A stretch of 64,000 nt of DNA from Moritella yayanosii (lineage in GTDB: Bacteria > Pseudomonadota > Gammaproteobacteria > Enterobacterales > Moritellaceae). The stretch is taken from positions 806,001 through 870,000 of the forward strand of contig NZ_LS483250.1 in assembly GCF_900465055.1 (NCBI RefSeq), written 5' to 3'. Position numbers and translations under genes: made by a program. This document shows positions 25,840 to 35,898 of the stretch, piece by piece. Below the pieces are notes generated by a model. It did not search any database. It was not told where the DNA came from and was given only the letters and a program-made list of their open reading frames with translations. How positions within the stretch are numbered: the first letter of the stretch is position 1; each line of letters opens with the position of its first letter.

Positions 25840-27477
25840 ATGGCAGTTCATCCAAGAGCCGGTCAAAAGGCATTAAATTCCGATCTTTGCAACATACCTG
25901 CTCTCGTCTCAAACTATTACATCAATAAACCTGACGTAACTAAAATTGCTCAACGTGTCGCATTTGGGACATCTGGTCACCGTGGTAACGCTTTTGCATC
26001 TTCTTTTAATGAAGACCATATCCTAGCGATTAGCCAGGCTATTGCTGAATATCGTCTTGAACAAGGTATTACGGGCCCTTTATTCATCGGTAAAGACACT
26101 CACGCATTGTCTGAACCGGCTAATATTTCGGTTATCGAAGTCTTAGTGGCAAATGGGATTGATGTACGCGTTCAAGCGGATGATGGTTATACACCTACAC
26201 CGGTTATCTCACACGCTATTTTAACGCATAACAGCCACAACAAAATTCAAGCTGACGGTATTATTATCACACCATCACACAACCCCCCACAAGATGGCGG
26301 CATTAAATACAACCCGCCACACGGTGGACCCGCTGACGACGATGTAACAAAGATCATCGAAAATCGAGCTAACGATATCATTGCCCAAGGTTTAACTGCG
26401 GTTAAACGAATTGGTTTTGCTATTGCTATCGAGTCTGCACATTATCAAGAGATTGATTATGTAGCAGGGTATGTTGCTGATTTAGAAAACGTGCTCAACC
26501 TTAAAGCAATTTCAGATGCTGGCATTAAAATCGGTGTTGATACGTTAGGCGGCTCTGGTTTTGCATATTGGAAAGTGATCGCTGCGAAATATAATTTAGA
26601 TATTGAAGTAGTAAACGATCGCGTTGATCCAACTTTTTCATTTATGTGTCTAGATAAAGATGGCAAGATCCGTATGGATTGTTCATCACCTTATGCGATG
26701 GCAAGCCTGATTAACTTAAAAGATGACTTTGATATTGCCATTGGTAATGATCCCGACTATGACCGCCACGGTATTGTCACTAAAAGTGGTTTAATGAATC
26801 CAAACCATTATCTTGCTGTTGCAATTCAATACTTATTTACCAACCGTACCAACTGGCCTGTCAATGCTAAAGTGGGTAAAACGCTAGTATCAAGTTCTAT
26901 GATCGATCGCGTTGCCGAAAAAATTCAACGCCCTCTTTGTGAAGTGCCGGTTGGCTTTAAATGGTTTGTGGATGGTCTGCACACTGCAGAATTTGCCTTT
27001 GGTGGTGAAGAAAGTGCCGGAGCTTCATTTTTACGTAAAGACGGTACCGTTTGGACAACGGATAAAGACGGCATAATTTTAGCATTACTTTCTGCAGAAA
27101 TTCTTGCGGTGACTGGTAAAGACCCAGCGCAGTTATACGCTGAGTTAACTACAGAATTCGGTTCACCCGTTTATAGTCGCATTGATGCCCCTGCTTCATT
27201 TGCAGAAAAAGCGATTCTTGCTAATTTATCACCAGAGTCTGTTCAGGCTGAAACATTGGCTGGTGAAAAAATCACTGCTAAATTAACCAACGCACCTGGC
27301 AATAATGGTAAAATTGGTGGTTTAAAAGTAACGACTGAAAATGGCTGGTTTGCGGCTCGTCCATCGGGCACCGAGGCTATTTATAAGATTTACGCTGAAA
27401 GTTTCAAAGACGAAACACACTTAGCGTTAATTTTAAGTGAAGCACAAGAAATCGTGTCTGCAGCTTTAAAAGCTTAA
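25840..27477 (+). CDS. pgm: Phosphoglucomutase, alpha-D-glucose specific
   Basis: A 545-residue enzyme that interconverts glucose 1-phosphate and glucose 6-phosphate for glycogen and UDP-glucose supply. Seen: [10 protein letters not shown] near residue 47, the phosphoserine loop [15 protein letters not shown], the metal loop [10 protein letters not shown], the sugar loop [10 protein letters not shown], and the phosphate-binding [14 protein letters not shown] near the end. Length matches E. coli Pgm (546). The ATG at 25840 is preceded by AAAGGA. Single gene with its own terminator at 27536-27583. Confidence 0.95.
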   Translation: MAVHPRAGQKALNSDLCNIPALVSNYYINKPDVTKIAQRVAFGTSGHRGNAFASSFNEDHILAISQAIAEYRLEQGITGPLFIGKDTHALSEPANISVIEVLVANGIDVRVQADDGYTPTPVISHAILTHNSHNKIQADGIIITPSHNPPQDGGIKYNPPHGGPADDDVTKIIENRANDIIAQGLTAVKRIGFAIAIESAHYQEIDYVAGYVADLENVLNLKAISDAGIKIGVDTLGGSGFAYWKVIAAKYNLDIEVVNDRVDPTFSFMCLDKDGKIRMDCSSPYAMASLINLKDDFDIAIGNDPDYDRHGIVTKSGLMNPNHYLAVAIQYLFTNRTNWPVNAKVGKTLVSSSMIDRVAEKIQRPLCEVPVGFKWFVDGLHTAEFAFGGEESAGASFLRKDGTVWTTDKDGIILALLSAEILAVTGKDPAQLYAELTTEFGSPVYSRIDAPASFAEKAILANLSPESVQAETLAGEKITAKLTNAPGNNGKIGGLKVTTENGWFAARPSGTEAIYKIYAESFKDETHLALILSEAQEIVSAALKA

Positions 27478-27535
27478 GGGTGTTTCGATAACAAACAAGC
27501 CAAAAGTATCGTTTTTAAATAAGTACTATGAATAG

Positions 27536-27583
27536 AAAAGACTAATCACTTATTTTATAGTTAGAGAGGTTTTAGTCTTTTTT
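27536..27583 (+). terminator. Terminator of pgm
   Basis: AAAAGACTAA pairs with TTAGTCTTTT across a 26-base loop and is followed by more T; 58 bases after the pgm stop. Confidence 0.6.
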
Positions 27584-27681
27584 GTTAACAAGCCACCAAC
27601 AAGACTAGTACATTATTATATTTTTTATCATTATCGGCACACGGTGTCCTATATTTAGGGGGTTTTATTAAGCATTTTTGC

Positions 27682-27746
27682 TTGATCATAATCAATTGAA
27701 ATATGAAAATTACATTTTAAGGTCGTATTTCATTGATCTAAATCAA
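27682..27746 (+). promoter_or_regulatory. Two perfect FNR boxes upstream of ccoN
   Basis: TTGATCATAATCAA (27682-27695) and TTGATCTAAATCAA (27733-27746) both match TTGAT-N4-ATCAA exactly; their centres are 51 bp apart, about five helical turns. The downstream one is well placed for an activator, with a TATAAGACTCTATTTTTAA stretch following. FNR, encoded at 34993, would switch on the cbb3 operon at low oxygen. Confidence 0.85.
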
Positions 27747-27942
27747 GCTGACTATAAGACTCTATTTTTAAGACATTTTTAACAATATAACAAACAAATT
27801 CCGCTGTTAATGTTACAAGAAATCGCGTAATATCCCCATCTGAATATGACTGTCAATTTAGATTACTTAAATTTACACATATTCTTTTTGGGTATTCACG
27901 CATCAACAGATGTTTAATTATTTGTAGCACCGGAAGCAAAAT

Positions 27943-29370
27943 ATGAGCTCTCATTCACCTATAAAAATTGACTATAACTATAAAGTTGTACGACAGTTTA
28001 CCGTGATGGCTGTTATCTGGGGTATTGTTGGTATGTCAGTAGGTGTGCTAATTGCAGCACAGCTAATTTGGCCTGTACTAAATTTCGATACTCCTTGGTT
28101 AACTTATAGCCGTCTTCGTCCCCTACATACCAATGCAGTAATCTTTGCATTTGGTACTTCTGCCCTAATGGCAACATCTTTTTATGTTGTTCAACGTACA
28201 TGTCAGGCGCGCCTATTTGGTGGCATCTTGCCTGCTATTGTGTTTTGGGGGTGGCAACTTGTTATTATTTCTGCCGTTATATCATTACCACTTGGTTATA
28301 ACACATCTAAAGAATACGCCGAACTTGAATGGCCGATTGATATCTTAATCACCTTTGTTTGGATTATTTATGCCATTGTATTCTTTGGTACCATTGTTAA
28401 ACGCCGCACGTCGCACATTTATGTAGCGAACTGGTTCTTTGGTGCATTCATCTTAACCGTTGCTGTTTTACACATTGTAAACAGTGCCGCTATCCCACTG
28501 AATGGAATGAAATCTTATTCTATTTACGGTGGTGCGATTGATGCAATGGTTCAGTGGTGGTATGGACATAATGCCGTTGGCTTCCTTCTAACAGCTGGTT
28601 TCCTTGGTATGATGTATTACTTCGTGCCTAAGCAAGCGAATCGTCCTGTTTACTCATACCGTTTATCTATTGTTCACTTCTGGGCATTAATATCGTTATA
28701 CATCTGGGCTGGTCCTCACCACCTTCATTACACTGCACTACCTGATTGGACTCAATCAGTTGGTATGGTAATGTCGTTAATCCTATTCGCGCCTTCTTGG
28801 GGTGGTATGATCAACGGTATAATGACGCTTTCAGGCGCATGGCATAAACTGCGCTATGATCCTATTTTACGTTTCCTAATTGTATCTCTTTCTTTCTACG
28901 GTATGTCTACGTTCGAAGGACCCATGATGGCAATTAAGAGTGTAAACGCATTATCGCATTACACTGACTGGACTATTGGTCACGTACACTCAGGTGCACT
29001 AGGTTGGGTTGCAATGGTATCTATCGGTGCTATCTATCACTTAATCCCGGTGTTGTTTAACCAAGGTCGTATGTACAGCATCAAGCTGATCAACGTTCAC
29101 TTCTGGTTAGCAACGGTTGGTACGGTTCTTTATATTGTTTCAATGTGGATCTCGGGTGTAATGCAAGGTCTGATGTGGAGAGCGGTAAATGCTGACGGTA
29201 CATTAACGTACAGCTTTGTTGAATCACTACAAGCTTCATATCCATTCTACTTCGTACGCTTCCTTGGTGGTGTGTTCTTTGTTACAGGTATGTTTTTAAT
29301 GGCGTTTAACGTCTTTAAAACAATGTCTGCAGCAGATCACTCAATCAAAGCTGACGCTGAACCTGCATAG
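27943..29370 (+). CDS. ccoN: cbb3-type cytochrome c oxidase subunit I
   Basis: The 475-residue catalytic subunit of the high-affinity terminal oxidase in the inner membrane, carrying heme b and the heme b3-CuB centre and pumping protons. Seen: about 12 helices; heme and copper histidine motifs [23 protein letters not shown] (CuB His with the cross-linked Tyr region), [13 protein letters not shown] and the [14 protein letters not shown] block near the end. Length is normal. The ATG at 27943 is preceded by GGAAG. First gene of ccoNOQP under two FNR boxes. Confidence 0.97.
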   Translation: MSSHSPIKIDYNYKVVRQFTVMAVIWGIVGMSVGVLIAAQLIWPVLNFDTPWLTYSRLRPLHTNAVIFAFGTSALMATSFYVVQRTCQARLFGGILPAIVFWGWQLVIISAVISLPLGYNTSKEYAELEWPIDILITFVWIIYAIVFFGTIVKRRTSHIYVANWFFGAFILTVAVLHIVNSAAIPLNGMKSYSIYGGAIDAMVQWWYGHNAVGFLLTAGFLGMMYYFVPKQANRPVYSYRLSIVHFWALISLYIWAGPHHLHYTALPDWTQSVGMVMSLILFAPSWGGMINGIMTLSGAWHKLRYDPILRFLIVSLSFYGMSTFEGPMMAIKSVNALSHYTDWTIGHVHSGALGWVAMVSIGAIYHLIPVLFNQGRMYSIKLINVHFWLATVGTVLYIVSMWISGVMQGLMWRAVNADGTLTYSFVESLQASYPFYFVRFLGGVFFVTGMFLMAFNVFKTMSAADHSIKADAEPA

Positions 29371-29383
29371 TTAGGAGATAGTT

Positions 29384-29986
29384 ATGAAACATGAATTCAT
29401 TGAAAAGAACGTTGGTTTATTAGCGATCTTCATCGTTATTGCTATCAGCTTTGGTGCGATGGTTGAGATTACACCATTGTTCTGGCAAAAAGATACCACT
29501 GAACCACTTGACACTCTGCGTCCTTATACGGCGTTAGAGATGGAAGGTCGTGATATTTATATCCGTGAAAACTGTGCCGTTTGTCATAGTCAAATGATCC
29601 GTCCATTCCGTGCAGAAACAGAGCGCTATGGTGCATATTCTGTTGCTGGTGAATCTGTATGGGAACATCCGTTCCTATGGGGTTCTAAACGTACTGGTCC
29701 AGATCTAGCGCGTGTTGGTGGTCGTTATTCTGATGATTGGCAGCGTGCGCATTTACTTGATCCACGTAGTGTTGTTCCTGAGTCAAACATGCCGGCTTTC
29801 CCTTGGTTAGCTGAAAATGTATTAGATGGTTCAGAATCTGCGGCAAAACTAAGTATCTTCAAAAACTACTTTGATGTTCCTTACACAGATGCCGACATTG
29901 CTGGTGCAGAAGCCGCAGTAAAAGGTCACACTGAACTAGACGCTTTGGTTGCATATCTACAATCATTAGGTCATGCATTAAAATAA
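29384..29986 (+). CDS. ccoO: cbb3 oxidase subunit II, mono-heme cytochrome c
   Basis: A 200-residue membrane-anchored cytochrome c that passes electrons to CcoN. Seen: one N-terminal helix ([24 protein letters not shown]), the heme motif CAVCHS near residue 61, and the distal axial Met in [10 protein letters not shown]. The [27 protein letters not shown] block is diagnostic. Starts 13 bases after ccoN with a GGAGAT site. Confidence 0.97.
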   Translation: MKHEFIEKNVGLLAIFIVIAISFGAMVEITPLFWQKDTTEPLDTLRPYTALEMEGRDIYIRENCAVCHSQMIRPFRAETERYGAYSVAGESVWEHPFLWGSKRTGPDLARVGGRYSDDWQRAHLLDPRSVVPESNMPAFPWLAENVLDGSESAAKLSIFKNYFDVPYTDADIAGAEAAVKGHTELDALVAYLQSLGHALK

Positions 29987-29997
29987 GGGGATAACTT

Positions 29998-30189
29998 ATG
30001 GATTACGGTACATATCAAGGGGTTTATACCCTTATACTAATGGCCATTATGATCAGTATTATTGCTTGGGCTTACAGCAAACGTCAAAAAAGTGCGTTTA
30101 ATGAAGCTGCTAATTTAGTTTTTGCTGATGAACAAGTCCACAGTGATTCACTTAATGGAGAGCAGAAAAATAAATCTGCTCGTATTTAG
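29998..30189 (+). CDS. ccoQ: cbb3 oxidase small subunit CcoQ
   Basis: A 63-residue protein with a single membrane helix near residues 8-25 (GVYTLILMAIMISIIAWAYSKRQK) followed by a polar, mostly acidic tail. CcoQ stabilises the assembled oxidase. Position between ccoO and ccoP, plus the FxxANLVFAD-type ending, supports the call. Confidence 0.92.
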   Translation: MDYGTYQGVYTLILMAIMISIIAWAYSKRQKSAFNEAANLVFADEQVHSDSLNGEQKNKSARI

Positions 30190-30195
30190 GAGTTT

Positions 30196-31113
30196 ATGAT
30201 TATGAGTACTTTTTGGAGTATTTGGATCACAGTGATCACACTCGGCAGTATTTTTGCTTGCCTAGCTCTGCTTTGGATGTGTGATAAAGATGACACCGGC
30301 GTTAAAGAAGGTGAATCTATGGGTCACTCTTTCGATGGCATCGAAGAGTTAAATAACCCATTACCAAAATGGTGGAAATACTTATTTATTTTCACTTGTC
30401 TTGGTGGTTTTGTCTATTTCGCACTTTACCCTGGTCTAGGCAACTACCAAGGTTTACTTGGTTGGACTAGTGCTAACGAGTATGAGCGTGAAATTGAATC
30501 TGCAAACGAAAAATATGCGGCTGTATTTAACAAACTGGTTAAAACAGAAGAAAGCAACTTTACTGAATACCGTGAAATTGCTGACATCGCTAAAGACACT
30601 GAAGCAGTAAAAGTAGGTCAACGCCTATTCTTACAAAACTGTTCTCAGTGTCATGGTTCTTCTGCACGTGGTGCGAAAGGCTTCCCTAACCTAACTGATG
30701 GTGATTGGTTATACGGTGGGTCCACTGCTAATATCAAAACTACTATCATGCATGGTCGAACTGGTGTGATGCCAGCTTGGTTACCTGTATTAGGTGATAA
30801 GAAAATAGACCAAGTAACAACCTATGTGGTTGGTTTGTCTGGCCGTAAAGTAAATGCACGTGAAGAAGCAGCAGGTAAAGAGGTATTCCTTCAAACATGT
30901 TCAGCTTGTCACGGCGCTGATGCTAAAGGTATGATTATGCTTGGCGCACCAAACCTTACGGACAAAATTTGGTTATACGGTGGCTCACGTAAAGCTATCG
31001 CACAAACTATTAGTTATGGTCGTAACGGTGTAATGCCAGCATGGGGTGGTATCCTAGGCGAAGATAAAGTAATGCTATTAAGCGGTTATGTTTACAGTTT
31101 AAGTGTAAAGTAA
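30196..31113 (+). CDS. ccoP: cbb3 oxidase subunit III, di-heme cytochrome c
   Basis: A 305-residue membrane-anchored di-heme cytochrome c, the electron entry point of the oxidase. Seen: an N-terminal helix, the conserved HSFDGIEELNNPLPKWW stretch, a second helix (YLFIFTCLGGFVYFALYPGLGNYQG), then two heme motifs CSQCHG (near residue 150) and CSACHG (near residue 235). Each is followed by a distal Met in GVMPAW. There are two adjacent starts, at 30196 and at 30202; either may be used. A strong terminator follows. Confidence 0.97.
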   Translation: MIMSTFWSIWITVITLGSIFACLALLWMCDKDDTGVKEGESMGHSFDGIEELNNPLPKWWKYLFIFTCLGGFVYFALYPGLGNYQGLLGWTSANEYEREIESANEKYAAVFNKLVKTEESNFTEYREIADIAKDTEAVKVGQRLFLQNCSQCHGSSARGAKGFPNLTDGDWLYGGSTANIKTTIMHGRTGVMPAWLPVLGDKKIDQVTTYVVGLSGRKVNAREEAAGKEVFLQTCSACHGADAKGMIMLGAPNLTDKIWLYGGSRKAIAQTISYGRNGVMPAWGGILGEDKVMLLSGYVYSLSVK

Positions 31114-31130
31114 CGTAATAGTGGTAATTT

Positions 31131-31160
31131 AAAGCTCCATTTACTGAATGGAGCTTTTTT
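31131..31160 (+). terminator. Terminator/attenuator after ccoP
   Basis: An 11-bp perfect stem (AAAGCTCCATT/AATGGAGCTTT) with a TACTG loop and eight T. It separates the structural genes from the assembly genes and should lower expression of the latter. Confidence 0.92.
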
Positions 31161-31199
31161 TTGCTGTATCTTTGTTAATTTCCCTTTTTGGAGTTCACG

Positions 31200-31685
31200 A
31201 TGAAATCTTATTGGTATAAAGAACCTTGGTTCTGGTTTGTCATTTTCTTTCCTGTATTGTCCGTGGTTGCTGGTACGTCGACATTTATTATCTTCCAACT
31301 GAATCAACCAGATATGGTCTCTGACGATTACTATAAAGATGGTAAAAAGATCAACCAAGATTTAACGAAATACCATGAAGCTTTAGCTCGAAATATTACT
31401 TTCAACCTAAAGTTTGACGATGGATTTGCGGTGTTTACACCAGCAACCGGTGACATGGTCGAAAATGAAGCGCTTAATATTTCATTTTTCCATGTTACGT
31501 TGGCAAAACATGATATTTCAGTGCTGGCAACAGCGTCGGGTGACGGCAGTTACAGCGTAGAAATGCCCCGCGATATGCTAAAAGGTAAATGGCGTGTGCG
31601 GGTAGAATCTTTTGATGGAAAATGGCGTATTCAAGAATATGTTAAATATCCCAATACTTCAGTAATTAAGTTAGACGGCGAGTAA
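31200..31685 (+). CDS. fixH: FixH/CcoH-family cbb3 assembly protein
   Basis: A 161-residue protein with one N-terminal membrane helix (PWFWFVIFFPVLSVVAGTSTFIIFQL) and a periplasmic beta-rich domain. Seen: the family opening YKEPWFWFVIFFP, then QPDMVSDDYYKDGKKINQDL. FixH helps maturation of the oxidase, probably with the copper pump CcoI. ATG at 31200 is supported by GGAG at 31190-31193; a TTG at 31188 would overlap that site. Confidence 0.92.
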   Translation: MKSYWYKEPWFWFVIFFPVLSVVAGTSTFIIFQLNQPDMVSDDYYKDGKKINQDLTKYHEALARNITFNLKFDDGFAVFTPATGDMVENEALNISFFHVTLAKHDISVLATASGDGSYSVEMPRDMLKGKWRVRVESFDGKWRIQEYVKYPNTSVIKLDGE

Positions 31686-31690
31686 GATTA

Positions 31691-34084
31691 ATGTCAAACG
31701 GTACTAATTGTTATCACTGTGGCGAAGGTGTTTTAGCTGCAGATAAAAATAAATATAAAGTATATATCGCACCTGAAGAACGTGACATGTGTTGTCCAGG
31801 TTGTATGTCTGTCGCTGAAATGATCGTCGGTTCTGGTTTAAGTTCGTATTATGCACACAGAACTGATTTATCACCGACAGCAAAGCAATTAGTACCGGAT
31901 GAATTATTACGCTTAGAAATATATGATGATAATGAAATTCAAGATGAGTTTGTTTATCAAAACGGTGAAATAAAAGAAATAACCCTCACCGTGGAAGGTC
32001 TTACGTGTGCAGCCTGTGCTTGGTTAATTGAAAGAAGCTTTCGCAGTACCAAAGGTATCCATTTCATTAACGTCAATGCGACAAGTAATCGTATATCGAT
32101 TAAATGGATTGCTGAACAAATCAAACTCAGTGATATATTAAAACAAATTAATAACTTAGGTTACAGTGCATCGCCTTTTCAAGCTGACCAGCATGAACTG
32201 ATGTACAACAAGCAACTTAAATCTTATTTCAGACGCTTGGGTTTAGCAGGGTTAGCGACCATGCAGGTGATGATGTTTGCTGTTGCGCTCTACTCTACTT
32301 GGTTTGGAGATATGGAAGAGATGTACCGCCAACTTTTCCGTTGGGTCAGTTTAATTGTTGCCACACCAGTACTACTTTATTCCGCACAACCTTTCTATTC
32401 TAACGCGCTGCGTAATTTACGTACCCGAACGCTTGGTATGGATGTACCTGTGTCGATCGCGTTGCTCGGCGCTTACACAGCCTCTGCTTATGCAACTATG
32501 ACGGGCACAGGTGAAGTTTATTTTGAATCAATTTCGATGTTCACTTTTTTCTTATTATTAGGACGCTATTTAGAGTTAAGGGCACGAAAGAAAACATCAG
32601 AACTCAGTGCCAATATGGCAAAGCTTATACCTAACATGGCATTACGTGTTAGTGAAGATAAGAGCGAACAACTAATTCCAACCAAACAACTTAATATTAA
32701 TGACTACGTTATTGTTAAAAGTGGCGAAGTGATCCCCTGTGACGGCATTATTATGAATGGTGACACAAGTGTGGACGAATCAATGATTACGGGTGAGTTT
32801 TTACCTATCGTTAAATCAGTTGATAGTGGTGTTTACACCGGTAGTCTCAATGTCGAACAAACAATTACGATATGCGTGACTAAAACACACAAGCATAATT
32901 TAATTTCAGAAATTATTCGTTTACAAAATACAGCGCAGTCATCAAAGCCTCAGATTGCTGTTTTGGCCGATCAAATATCACGTTATTTTGTGCTCGCGTT
33001 ATTAATCATATCCGCCGGTACTTACTTGTTCTGGTTAGGTCATGATCCAGACAAAGCCTTTTGGATCACCTTGTCGGTCCTTGTTGCAACCTGCCCTTGC
33101 GCATTATCACTGGCGACGCCAACAGCACTAACTTGTGCAACCAGTTTCTTATCGCAACGCGGGATCTTAATCCGTAAAGAGCACGTACTTGAATCGCTCA
33201 CCAAAATTGATGAAGTCGCATTTGATAAAACGGGTACGTTAACCAAAGGTGTATTCACCCTTACCAATATAAAATCTGACAGTGAAATGTCAGAGGATGA
33301 ACTGTTACGTACTGCCACGTCATTAGAGCACCATTCAACGCATCCCATTGCGTCTGCGTTTAAATCAAACCAAGATAAAATTCAATTTGATAAAACAGAA
33401 AATCACATTGGTTTAGGTATTTCAGGATGGATTGGTGATGATAGTTATAAAATTGGTTCTGCTAAATTTACACAACAAACCAGCACAGCATCCGACGGAA
33501 AAGACATCGTTGTTTATTTAACAAAGAACTGTCAACTGATCGCTCGTTTTTATATTCAAGATGAGATGCGTGATAATGTGGCGACTACTTTAGATTATAT
33601 CGCTGAATTAGGTTTAGCGGTTACGTTACTCACTGGCGACAATGAAAACAATACCGATAAAGTAACCGAAGGATTAGCAATTACCAATAAGAAAACAAGC
33701 CAATCACCAGAAAGTAAACTTGCTTATATTAATGAACAGCAAGCTAACAAAAAAATGATGTTGATGGTAGGCGATGGTGTTAACGATGCGCCGGTCTTGA
33801 GTGCCGCAACAGTATCTGTGGCCATGGGAGAAGGTTCCGATTTAGCTAAAAATAGTGCTGACGTGGTGTTATTAACTACAGATTTTATCGCAATTAAATA
33901 TATGCTGGCAACTGCGACCAAAACATATAAAATAATCAAACAAAACTTAATGTGGGCGCTTGGGTATAATTCATTAATTATACCGTTAGCAATCTCAGGT
34001 AGTGTACCTCCGTACATTGCAGTGATTGGTATGTCACTTAGCTCACTGCTCGTTATAGGTAATTCATTAAGGTTGTTGAAGTAA
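31691..34084 (+). CDS. ccoI: Copper-transporting P1B-type ATPase for cbb3 assembly
   Basis: A 797-residue copper pump that delivers copper for the CuB site. Seen: an N-terminal cysteine-rich extension (CYHCGEGVL, CCPGCMSVAEMI), an HMA domain with the metal site LTCAACAW near residue 103, eight helices, the ion-path CPC in TCPCALSLATP, phosphorylation DKTGTLTKG, the nucleotide-domain HP motif THPIAS, and hinge GDGVNDAPVLSAA. The double-cysteine N-terminus is the mark of FixI/CcoI pumps, in contrast to CopA. It overlaps ccoS by one base. Confidence 0.95.
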   Translation: MSNGTNCYHCGEGVLAADKNKYKVYIAPEERDMCCPGCMSVAEMIVGSGLSSYYAHRTDLSPTAKQLVPDELLRLEIYDDNEIQDEFVYQNGEIKEITLTVEGLTCAACAWLIERSFRSTKGIHFINVNATSNRISIKWIAEQIKLSDILKQINNLGYSASPFQADQHELMYNKQLKSYFRRLGLAGLATMQVMMFAVALYSTWFGDMEEMYRQLFRWVSLIVATPVLLYSAQPFYSNALRNLRTRTLGMDVPVSIALLGAYTASAYATMTGTGEVYFESISMFTFFLLLGRYLELRARKKTSELSANMAKLIPNMALRVSEDKSEQLIPTKQLNINDYVIVKSGEVIPCDGIIMNGDTSVDESMITGEFLPIVKSVDSGVYTGSLNVEQTITICVTKTHKHNLISEIIRLQNTAQSSKPQIAVLADQISRYFVLALLIISAGTYLFWLGHDPDKAFWITLSVLVATCPCALSLATPTALTCATSFLSQRGILIRKEHVLESLTKIDEVAFDKTGTLTKGVFTLTNIKSDSEMSEDELLRTATSLEHHSTHPIASAFKSNQDKIQFDKTENHIGLGISGWIGDDSYKIGSAKFTQQTSTASDGKDIVVYLTKNCQLIARFYIQDEMRDNVATTLDYIAELGLAVTLLTGDNENNTDKVTEGLAITNKKTSQSPESKLAYINEQQANKKMMLMVGDGVNDAPVLSAATVSVAMGEGSDLAKNSADVVLLTTDFIAIKYMLATATKTYKIIKQNLMWALGYNSLIIPLAISGSVPPYIAVIGMSLSSLLVIGNSLRLLK

Positions 34085-34272
34085 TGGAAATTATTTTTAT
34101 GTTAATTCCGATAGCGATGATTTTCGTTGCTATTGCCGTTGCTATCTTTTTTTGGGCTGTTAAGTCAGATCAATTCGAAGATTTAGAACGTGAAGGCAGT
34201 AATATCTTGTTTGACGATGATATTAACGACAATAGTAACGACGAATCATCAGTCACCAAACATGATAACTAG
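34084..34272 (+). CDS. ccoS: cbb3 oxidase maturation protein CcoS
   Basis: A 62-residue protein with one membrane helix (residues 3-24) followed by the family stretch FFWAVKSDQFEDLEREGSNILFDDD. CcoS is needed to insert redox cofactors into the oxidase. Its ATG overlaps the ccoI stop (TAATG) and its own end overlaps the next gene by 11 bases, so the assembly genes are tightly coupled. Confidence 0.95.
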   Translation: MEIIFMLIPIAMIFVAIAVAIFFWAVKSDQFEDLEREGSNILFDDDINDNSNDESSVTKHDN

Positions 34273-34948
34273 TCTAATTGCGGCGTTTATGATCGGGATA
34301 TTAGGTGCTGGTCATTGTATTGCTATGTGTGGCGGTATCTCAGGCGCTATTGCACATGCTAGTAAACAAACGACAGACGCTAATACCCTCGCTCCGCTTT
34401 TTTATAATTTAGGACGAATAAGTAGTTATACACTGATCGGTGCTATCGTCGGGTTCACTGCGCAAATTGGATTAAATTTTGGCGCCGGTTATGATTTATT
34501 ACTGATCTTACGCTTTGTGTCGGGTATTACATTAATACTGATTGGTTTATACATTGCACAACTCAATTCAGCGATTCTCCAACTCGAAAAAGTAGGCCGT
34601 TTAGTCTGGCGCTACATTCAGCCACTTGCACGCCGATTTTTACCATTAAAAACACCTTATCACGCCTTTCCTTTGGGCTTTTTATGGGGTTGGTTACCCT
34701 GTGGTTTAGTGTATTCGGCATTAACACTGGCTTTATCTAGCGGGTCACCATTAAACTCGGCATTAATTATGCTCGCATTCGGCTTAGGCACCTTCCCTAT
34801 CATGTTCTTGGTGGGTAGATTATCAAGTGAATTCAACAAGTTAATACAGAATTCAAAGTTTAAAAAGTTTAGTGGTTTACTACTGGTTTTATTCGGTTTA
34901 CATGTTATTTACATAGCTTTAGTACAATTAAGTGCTTCTGGTATATAA
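34262..34948 (+). CDS. Sulfite exporter TauE/SafE-type membrane protein (UreH/DsbD-like)
   Basis: A 228-residue inner-membrane protein with about six helices. Seen: GAGHCIAMCGGISGAI near residue 15, with a paired Cys-x3-Cys, and the second half FLWGWLPCGLVYSALTLAL with a matching cysteine. This is the DsbD/UreH-like two-repeat fold. Members next to ccoNOP-ccoIS are thought to take part in copper or thiol delivery during cbb3 assembly. ATG at 34262 starts MITSLIAAF inside the end of ccoS; the longer in-frame start at 34190 would place an unconserved tail over ccoS. Confidence 0.88.
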   Translation: MITSLIAAFMIGILGAGHCIAMCGGISGAIAHASKQTTDANTLAPLFYNLGRISSYTLIGAIVGFTAQIGLNFGAGYDLLLILRFVSGITLILIGLYIAQLNSAILQLEKVGRLVWRYIQPLARRFLPLKTPYHAFPLGFLWGWLPCGLVYSALTLALSSGSPLNSALIMLAFGLGTFPIMFLVGRLSSEFNKLIQNSKFKKFSGLLLVLFGLHVIYIALVQLSASGI

Positions 34949-34961
34949 ATTTGCTACAATA

Positions 34962-34975
34962 TTGATATATATCAA
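34962..34975 (+). promoter_or_regulatory. FNR box in the fnr promoter
   Basis: TTGATATATATCAA matches TTGAT-N4-ATCAA exactly. It ends only 17 bases before the fnr ATG, so binding there would more likely repress than activate, fitting negative autoregulation (inference). Confidence 0.8.
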
Positions 34976-34992
34976 AAGAGTTTATTGGAATT

Positions 34993-35727
34993 ATGGCCTT
35001 AGATAAGAAGATACCAACACCGAAGAGTGCAATCCACTGTCAGAACTGCAGCATCAGCCAACTTTGCATACCATATTCTTTGAATGATTCAGAGCTAGAT
35101 TCACTCGACCAAATTATCGAACGCAAAAAGCCTTTTCAAAAAAATGACGAAATTTTTAAAGCTGGTGATAAAGTTAAAGCACTTTATGCTATCCGTTCAG
35201 GTTCTGTTAAATCATATACAATTACTGAGCAAGGTGATGAACAAATCACAGGCTTCCACCTAGCCGGTGACTTAATCGGCTTTGATGCATTAAGCACTGG
35301 TGTGCACCCAAGTTTTTCACAAGCTCTTGAAACATCGATGGTGTGTGAAATCCCGTATGACACCCTTGATGAACTGATTGGCAAAATGCCAATGTTACGT
35401 CGTCAAGTGATGCGTTTAATGAGTGGCGAAATCGCTGCAGACCAAGAAATGATCTTATTGTTAAGCAAGAAAAATGCTGAACAGCGTCTCGCTGCTTTCT
35501 TAAATAATCTTTCGATACGTTTCTCTGAACGTGGCTTCTCTGCTAAAGAATTCCGTTTAACCATGACGCGTGGTGATATTGGCAATTATTTAGGCCTTAC
35601 TGTTGAAACTATTAGTCGCTTACTCGGTCGTTTTCAAACAAGCGAAATGATTGAAGTAAAGGGCAAGTACATCAGCATTATCGATCACGCAAGCCTTGCA
35701 TTGCTTGCAGGTAAAAAAGAAGCTTAA
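34993..35727 (+). CDS. fnr: Oxygen-responsive regulator FNR (EtrA)
   Basis: A 244-residue CRP/FNR-family activator that holds a [4Fe-4S] cluster and dimerises on DNA when oxygen is low. Seen: cluster ligands C16, C19 and C25 in the [12 protein letters not shown] stretch, a fourth Cys in SMVCEIPYD near residue 118, a cyclic-nucleotide-like beta roll, the dimer helix, and the recognition helix [12 protein letters not shown], which carries the FNR E..SR contact set. It sits just after its target operon; fnr-uspE-ttcA order is conserved in gammaproteobacteria. Confidence 0.97.
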   Translation: MALDKKIPTPKSAIHCQNCSISQLCIPYSLNDSELDSLDQIIERKKPFQKNDEIFKAGDKVKALYAIRSGSVKSYTITEQGDEQITGFHLAGDLIGFDALSTGVHPSFSQALETSMVCEIPYDTLDELIGKMPMLRRQVMRLMSGEIAADQEMILLLSKKNAEQRLAAFLNNLSIRFSERGFSAKEFRLTMTRGDIGNYLGLTVETISRLLGRFQTSEMIEVKGKYISIIDHASLALLAGKKEA

Positions 35728-35733
35728 GCTCGT

Positions 35734-35763
35734 GCCTGTGAGTAAAAATATTTACTCACAGGC
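35734..35763 (+). terminator. Terminator of fnr
   Basis: A perfect 13-bp stem GCCTGTGAGTAAA/TTTACTCACAGGC with an AATA loop, then TTAAC; 6 bases past the stop. Confidence 0.75.
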
Positions 35764-35898
35764 TTAACAAAAAAGTAGCGCATTTATGGCATCTATCACA
35801 AATTGAGATATAGTTAGGTAAGTGAAATTTTTGATTATGTATAATCGATATAATAAACATGTACTTAATCTATATTAAATTTGTTATCAAGGTGCCTT

